Assembly (NCBI GenBank): GCA_001443495.1
Contig: LDXR01000013.1
Coordinates: forward strand, 33,776-97,775
Direction of reading: 5' to 3'
DNA length: 64,000 nucleotides
Source: a candidate division NC10 bacterium CSP1-5
GTDB taxonomy: Bacteria; Methylomirabilota; Methylomirabilia; Methylomirabilales; CSP1-5
This document shows positions 60,798-64,000 of the stretch, one piece after another. How positions within the stretch are numbered: position 1 is the stretch's first letter; each line of letters starts with the position of its first letter. The translations under genes and the position numbers were made by a program. The notes beneath the pieces are model-generated. The model did no database searches and was not told the origin of the DNA. It saw only the letters and a list, made by a program, of their open reading frames with translations.

Positions 60798-61163
60798 TCA
60801 GTCATCGTCATTGTTGTCGTCATCTTCTTCCTCATCCTCGTCATCTTCTTCGTCTTCGTCTTCGTCCTCCCAGTCCTCTTCCTCGTCCGGCTCGACCTCG
60901 AATCCCCGTTCTTCCATCTCGAGGGCGAAGAGGGCGAGGTACTTGAGCTTGGCCGGAGGCTCGACGACCGGGACCGCGAAGCTTGTGCCGTCGTAGTGCT
61001 CGGGGGCATGGACCGGGATCGTCTGGGGCGTCTTGAGGATCTCGTCGGCGGCCTTGCGCAGCTCGGCATCCTCCGTCTCGACCACCAAGGACTGCTGATC
61101 CGCCCGCCACCTCCCGACCACCTCCGCCCCCTTCCCCTTTCTCCGGATGACGCCTGTCTTCAT
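60798..61163 (-). CDS. Hypothetical protein with a strongly acidic tail (121 aa)
   Basis: Residues 1-88 are a globular-looking part (VIRRKGKGAEVVGRW, KLKYLALFALEMEERGFEVE) and the last ~33 residues are almost all Asp and Glu. ATG 61163 follows GGAGGA six or seven bases upstream, and the frame is open to 61277 without support. Acidic tails often bind basic proteins or metal; no function is known. Confidence 0.7.
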   Translation of the reverse strand: MKTGVIRRKGKGAEVVGRWRADQQSLVVETEDAELRKAADEILKTPQTIPVHAPEHYDGTSFAVPVVEPPAKLKYLALFALEMEERGFEVEPDEEEDWEDEDEDEEDDEDEEEDDDNNDDD

Positions 61164-61468
61164 CGCAATCTCCTCCAGCGCCTGTACGGTCGGTGTGTTC
61201 CGCCCCCAATCTACCAGATACCCCCACGATTTGGAAACTCCGCTCATCTGGAAATTTTGACTTCTTCTCACTTCCATTAGGATGCCAGCGGGGCGGCATT
61301 TCTCGGTCAGAACCAGATTGACACATGACGGGTGTCTAACTGAAAATATGGTTGTTTTTCTGCTTCATTGTGGACTAGTGTGCAGGTGATAGGCCGCCGG
61401 GAAAAACAGACGGCCCTACGGCTCACTTAATAGTTGGGCAGTGTCCCAGCAAATCAAGGAGGCAACGT
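61164..61468. other. Divergent intergenic region
   Basis: About 305 bases between the acidic-tail gene and the spherulin-like gene. TTGACA occurs at 61318-61323 but lacks a good -10. GACAC and GTGTC form a weak inverted repeat there. No gene is seen. Confidence 0.4.
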
Positions 61469-62239
61469 ATGGCAGTACGGAAGATGGCAGCAAGGATCAT
61501 TACAATAATCATTATCATGGGCGGATTGAGCATGGGGTTCATCTCAACAGGTCACGCGGCCGTCTGCCAAAGAATGGCCATTCCGGCTTATTTTTATCCA
61601 GGTCCATTGTGGGATCAAGCAACTGCGGGCGCTCCCAAAGTCGGGGTGATGATCATGAATCCAAACAGTGGTCCGGGTGCCAGCCAGAATCCGGATTACG
61701 TTGCCGTAGTCACGAGAGCCAAGGCCGCTGGGATCAAGGTGCTTGGCTACGTCCATACGAGCTACGGGACGCTGAGCGCCGCAACGGTGAAGGCGGAAAT
61801 AGATGCTTATAAAGCCTGGTATCAGGTAAATGATATCTTTTTGGATGAGGTATCGGCCGACAAAGCGCTGATCCCATACTATGACGAGTTGGCAACGTAC
61901 ATCCGTACAACACCGGGAACGCTGGTCATGTTGAATCCAGGTATCGTGCCAGACCAAGGGTACATGAATGTCGGGGATATCGTCGTGGTCTTTGAGGGAA
62001 GCTATAATACCTACAAGACGTTGAAGTTGCCCTCCTGGGTGTTCAACTACCCCGCGAGCAAATTTGCTCATCTGGTACACGCGACATCAAGCACCACTGC
62101 GATGAAGAATGCGATTCCCCTTGCCAAGAAACGCAATGCTGCGAACGTATTCGTAACGAATGATGTTTTGCCGAATCCCTGGGATACACTTCCGGGTTAT
62201 TGGTCTCAAGAGTTGCGGACATTACCTGCTACCTGCTAG
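61469..62239 (+). CDS. Secreted spherulin-4-like protein (GH135-type fold)
   Basis: A 256-residue protein. A signal peptide ends near STGHAAV, and the mature part has IPAYFYPGP, VKVLGYVHTSYG and IFLDEVSAD, the strand ends typical of the spherulation-specific family 4 proteins, which include fungal galactosaminogalactan hydrolases. The conserved Asp and Glu residues are present. AGGAGGCAACGT before the ATG is a good ribosome site. AT-richer than the surrounding genes. Confidence 0.8.
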   Translation: MAVRKMAARIITIIIIMGGLSMGFISTGHAAVCQRMAIPAYFYPGPLWDQATAGAPKVGVMIMNPNSGPGASQNPDYVAVVTRAKAAGIKVLGYVHTSYGTLSAATVKAEIDAYKAWYQVNDIFLDEVSADKALIPYYDELATYIRTTPGTLVMLNPGIVPDQGYMNVGDIVVVFEGSYNTYKTLKLPSWVFNYPASKFAHLVHATSSTTAMKNAIPLAKKRNAANVFVTNDVLPNPWDTLPGYWSQELRTLPATC

Positions 62240-62306
62240 GCCCATCTCCGTTTTTTGGTCGGGCTTGCGCCATTCGTGTCAGGTTTTGCGATAGCGCATC
62301 AGCATG

Positions 62307-62402
62307 TAAAGGTACCGGACACCTTTGGAGAGGTAACTGACTGATTTCCTGGGACCTAATTTTCCATTCCTGGCGTGCGGGGAATCGGGAGCAGGATGAA
62401 GA
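62307..62402. repeat. Direct repeat flanking the attC cassette, left copy
   Basis: About 95 bp starting GTACCGGACAC then TTTGGAGAGGTAACTG recur at 63306 with roughly 85% identity (by eye), in the same orientation. Both end near GGGGAATCGGGAGC. Its minus strand carries a short read-through frame of the type QLPLQ.CPVPL in both copies, probably non-coding. Confidence 0.75.
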
Positions 62403-62604
62403 GCTGAATGGTGTTCGGTACATTTTCCTAATTGCTAAGGGCCGAGAAAGCTTATAGGATTTGCCGTAACTGCAAAACTCATCAGTGGAGATAGGCTGAC
62501 CAATCTACTCAATAGTTATGCTCTTCTGTGTATATTCGGCATGATGAAACACTGACAAGTACAGAACAGCTGATTTTGCCATTTCCAATTCAAGGGGGGT
62601 TGAT

Positions 62605-62709
62605 ATGGGCGATAAAGGAAAGAAAGACAAAGCGAGAAGAGAAGATCAAAAAAAGCCTAAGCTAACAATTAAGGAGAAAAGGCAAAAGAAGAAGGAGAAA
62701 GGGAAATAG
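62605..62709 (+). CDS. Lys-rich small protein (34 aa), integron-cassette ORF
   Basis: ATG 62605, preceded by AAGGGGGG, encodes GDKGKKDKARRED and more Lys-rich sequence to TAG 62709, with Lys/Arg over half of all residues. It is followed 12 bases later by an attC-like site, as expected for a mobile integron cassette. Basic small proteins of this kind are often found in cassettes; function unknown. Confidence 0.65.
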   Translation: MGDKGKKDKARREDQKKPKLTIKEKRQKKKEKGK

Positions 62710-62721
62710 TTACTCGAAAGA

Positions 62722-62811
62722 GCATAACAACTCGCTGCAGCGGACCCGGCCAGCGCGCGGCCTTCGATCGAGAATCGATTTGCCGGGCCGCTGAGCTCGC
62801 AGCCGTTAGGC
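62722..62811 (+). other. Integron attC-like recombination site (90 bp)
   Basis: GCATAAC (62722-62728) and GTTAGGC (62805-62811) are the R'' and R' core boxes (consensus RYYYAAC and GTTRRRY; the left has one mismatch). The arms pair as AGCGGACCCGGC with GCCGGGCCGCT, leaving one unpaired A, the extrahelical base typical of attC. A palindromic centre (TTCGATCGAGAATCGA) ends the hairpin. No integrase gene is in the window. Confidence 0.8.
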
Positions 62812-62839
62812 CGATCACCACCATCAAGAGGGGGCGCCT

Positions 62840-63343
62840 CTGAAGATCTGGGTCGATGCTGACGCCGCACCGCGCGACGTGAAGGAGCTCGTCTTTCGGG
62901 CCGCCAAGCGCCTCAATGTGCCCACGGTACTCGTGACGAACCAGCGGCTGCAGCCGCCGCCTGGCAATCTCCTTGTCACGGCGATCTGGGTCGATGGCGG
63001 CGCCGATGTGGCCGACCAGCATATCGCCGCCCACGCTGAACCCGGCGACTTGGTTGTCACCCAAGACATTCCACTGGCGGCGGTGCTCGTGCCGAAGCAG
63101 GTCGCCGTGCTGGATCCCCGCGGCGACGAGCACACGGCCGAGACGATCGGGGAGCGGCTGTCGGTCCGGGACTTCATGGACCAGTTGCGCACGGCCGGGG
63201 CGGTGACCGGCGGCCCTCCACCCTACGACGCGCGGGCCAAGCAGGCGTTCGCCGCAGCACTGGATCGCGTGCTGACGCGGCTACTCCGGCCCCGCTCAAG
63301 GGGCCTAAAGGTACCGGACACTTTTGGAGAGGTAACTGGCTGA
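62840..63343 (+). CDS. YaiI/YqxD-family (DUF188) protein, probable CTG start
   Basis: From CTG 62840 the protein reads LKIWVDADAAPRDVKELVF, like the opening MTIWVDADACPNVIKE of E. coli YaiI. It continues through GDLVVTQDIPLAAVLVP, NPRGEHT-type (DPRGDEHTAETIGERL) and RDFMDQLRTAG. DADAC is DADAA here. No ATG or GTG precedes this Leu; the first GTG (62879) would cut off the first strand. The final residues (KVPDTFGEVTG) are read from the flanking repeat. PIN-like nuclease fold; activity unknown. Confidence 0.75.
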   Translation: MKIWVDADAAPRDVKELVFRAAKRLNVPTVLVTNQRLQPPPGNLLVTAIWVDGGADVADQHIAAHAEPGDLVVTQDIPLAAVLVPKQVAVLDPRGDEHTAETIGERLSVRDFMDQLRTAGAVTGGPPPYDARAKQAFAAALDRVLTRLLRPRSRGLKVPDTFGEVTG

Positions 63344-63399
63344 TTTCCTTGGAGCTGATTTTCGATTCCTCGTGTGCGGGGAATCGGGAGCGAGATGAA
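63306..63399. repeat. Direct repeat flanking the attC cassette, right copy
   Basis: The second copy of the 95-bp repeat of 62307. It overlaps the 3' end of the YaiI-like gene. Confidence 0.75.
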
Positions 63400-63511
63400 G
63401 GGGCGAAAGGAGCCCGGTGCCCTTTACGCGGGGACGACGCAAAAAGAAATACCAGGGGACCCGCGAAAATGTACTCTGACCCCGATTTCGGACACAAGAA
63501 AGGAGAAAATC

Positions 63512-63952
63512 ATGAAACGGCTCACGCTGTTACTTTTTGCGGTGTTGGTCCCGATGGTGGGCTACGTAGTGGGTTACGCGTCCGCCCAGCAACAAGTGGA
63601 CCGAAAGGGGGTAGCTTCGATAGTCAAGGTTGATCAGGTGATGTCCGGCTACCTGACCGAACTCAATGGCAAGTACAAATTGATCGTCACCGAGATAACC
63701 TTTGAACCAGGAGGAAACATAGCCGAGCATCACCACGTCGGGCCCGGGATTCGATTTGTCGCCTCCGGTGAATTGACGCTTGTTGGGGAGGGCAAGACGA
63801 GAACCTACAAGACCGGCGAATACTTTTATGAATCGGGAGACGTGACCACTGCCGCGTACAACAAGACCACTTCACCCGTTCGCATAATCAATTTCGAGAT
63901 CTTGCCTGCGGACTGGAAGGGAGGATCGGCGGTGCCACCGAAATCTAAATGA
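63512..63952 (+). CDS. Secreted cupin protein
   Basis: A 146-residue single cupin. A hydrophobic signal (residues 5-25, ending ASAQQ) is followed by the metal motif EHHHVGPGIRFVASGELTLV and a second part KTGEYFYESGDV. The usual G(X)5HXH pattern is seen as NIAEHHH. ATG 63512, with AAAGGAGAAAATC before it, gives the signal peptide. Likely a periplasmic metal-binding protein of unknown catalytic role. Confidence 0.85.
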   Translation: MKRLTLLLFAVLVPMVGYVVGYASAQQQVDRKGVASIVKVDQVMSGYLTELNGKYKLIVTEITFEPGGNIAEHHHVGPGIRFVASGELTLVGEGKTRTYKTGEYFYESGDVTTAAYNKTTSPVRIINFEILPADWKGGSAVPPKSK

Positions 63953-64000
63953 AAAGGTAGAACACTTTCGTCCCTTCCAGAACTCGGCCCTAACTAGGGC

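Noticed and set aside
1-64000. tRNA, rRNA or CRISPR array
   Set aside because: No tRNA T-loop/acceptor pattern, rRNA-like sequence or regularly spaced identical repeats were seen by reading; the word-like repeats vary and lack spacers.

Overview
The window is GC-rich, gene-dense DNA from a diderm bacterium: it carries an LpxL-type acyltransferase domain, a LoiP-like lipoprotein protease, an AsmA-like protein and Dsb-type periplasmic proteins. Gene content, GC-rich style and the odd word-like intergenic repeats recall uncultivated Methylomirabilota/NC10-Rokubacteria genomes. No rRNA or tRNA was seen, so that placement is an inference only. Several AT-richer islands (about 10.2-11.0, 28.4-30.5, 36.0-36.8 and 61.4-62.7 kb) look acquired.

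Layout. 1-3944 (minus): a tightly overlapping operon of nucleoside hydrolase, ribokinase, an RsmF-type rRNA methyltransferase, a separate PUA-like domain, a zinc-ribbon peptide and a secreted Kelch protein that runs off the edge. 4.1-10.0 kb (minus): a CPBP protease-like membrane protein, an alpha/beta hydrolase, an M48 protease, a LOG-family protein, a DUF169 protein and a PhzF-like isomerase. 10.2-11.2 kb: an AT-rich methyltransferase adjoining an epimerase gene remnant. 11.3-18.1 kb (plus): a self-contained type II acyl synthase operon (FabL-like ER, FabG-like KR, ACP, double-hotdog dehydratase, KS with Cys, KS without Cys, and an AcpS-LpxL fusion). 18.1-28.3 kb (minus): alcohol dehydrogenase, alkylation repair (Tag and ATL), MsrA, phosphoesterase, DinB-like, hotdog thioesterase, PflX-like radical SAM, methyltransferase, amidohydrolase and a lipoprotein esterase.

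28.3-34.6 kb (minus): an SOS-type cassette lexA / RecA-like / small protein / B-family DNA polymerase, with a palindrome next to the lexA promoter. The 3' end of the polymerase gene is present a second time about 2.3 kb away, and the two copies bracket a two-gene AT-richer segment. 34.9-39.1 kb: a GlsB-like protein, MazEF, a methyltransferase whose 5' leader is a diverged copy of the mazE leader, small membrane proteins, a SWIB-like protein and an RRM protein that probably starts at AUU. 39.4-43.4 kb (plus): a DsbA-like protein, a thioredoxin/NHL selenoprotein (in-frame UGA plus SECIS-like hairpin) and a CdaA-YbbR fusion. 43.4-47.0 kb (minus): a protease remnant, TatD and a PepF-like oligopeptidase. 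47.2-51.3 kb (plus): a second Kelch protein, squalene/phytoene synthase and a Rieske fusion. 51.4-61.2 kb: mostly housekeeping and hypothetical genes, including DapA-family, NmrA-like, two radical SAM proteins, a response regulator and an AsmA-like protein. 61.4-64.0 kb (plus): a spherulin-4-like protein, a 34-residue Lys-rich ORF followed by an integron attC-like site, a YaiI-like protein, a flanking direct repeat and a cupin.

The most interesting items are the acyl synthase operon with its own PPTase-acyltransferase fusion, the lexA-polB cassette and its disrupted 3' flank, the selenoprotein, the lone attC cassette, and the duplicated mazE leader. All functional calls come from reading translated motifs; no database search was possible.
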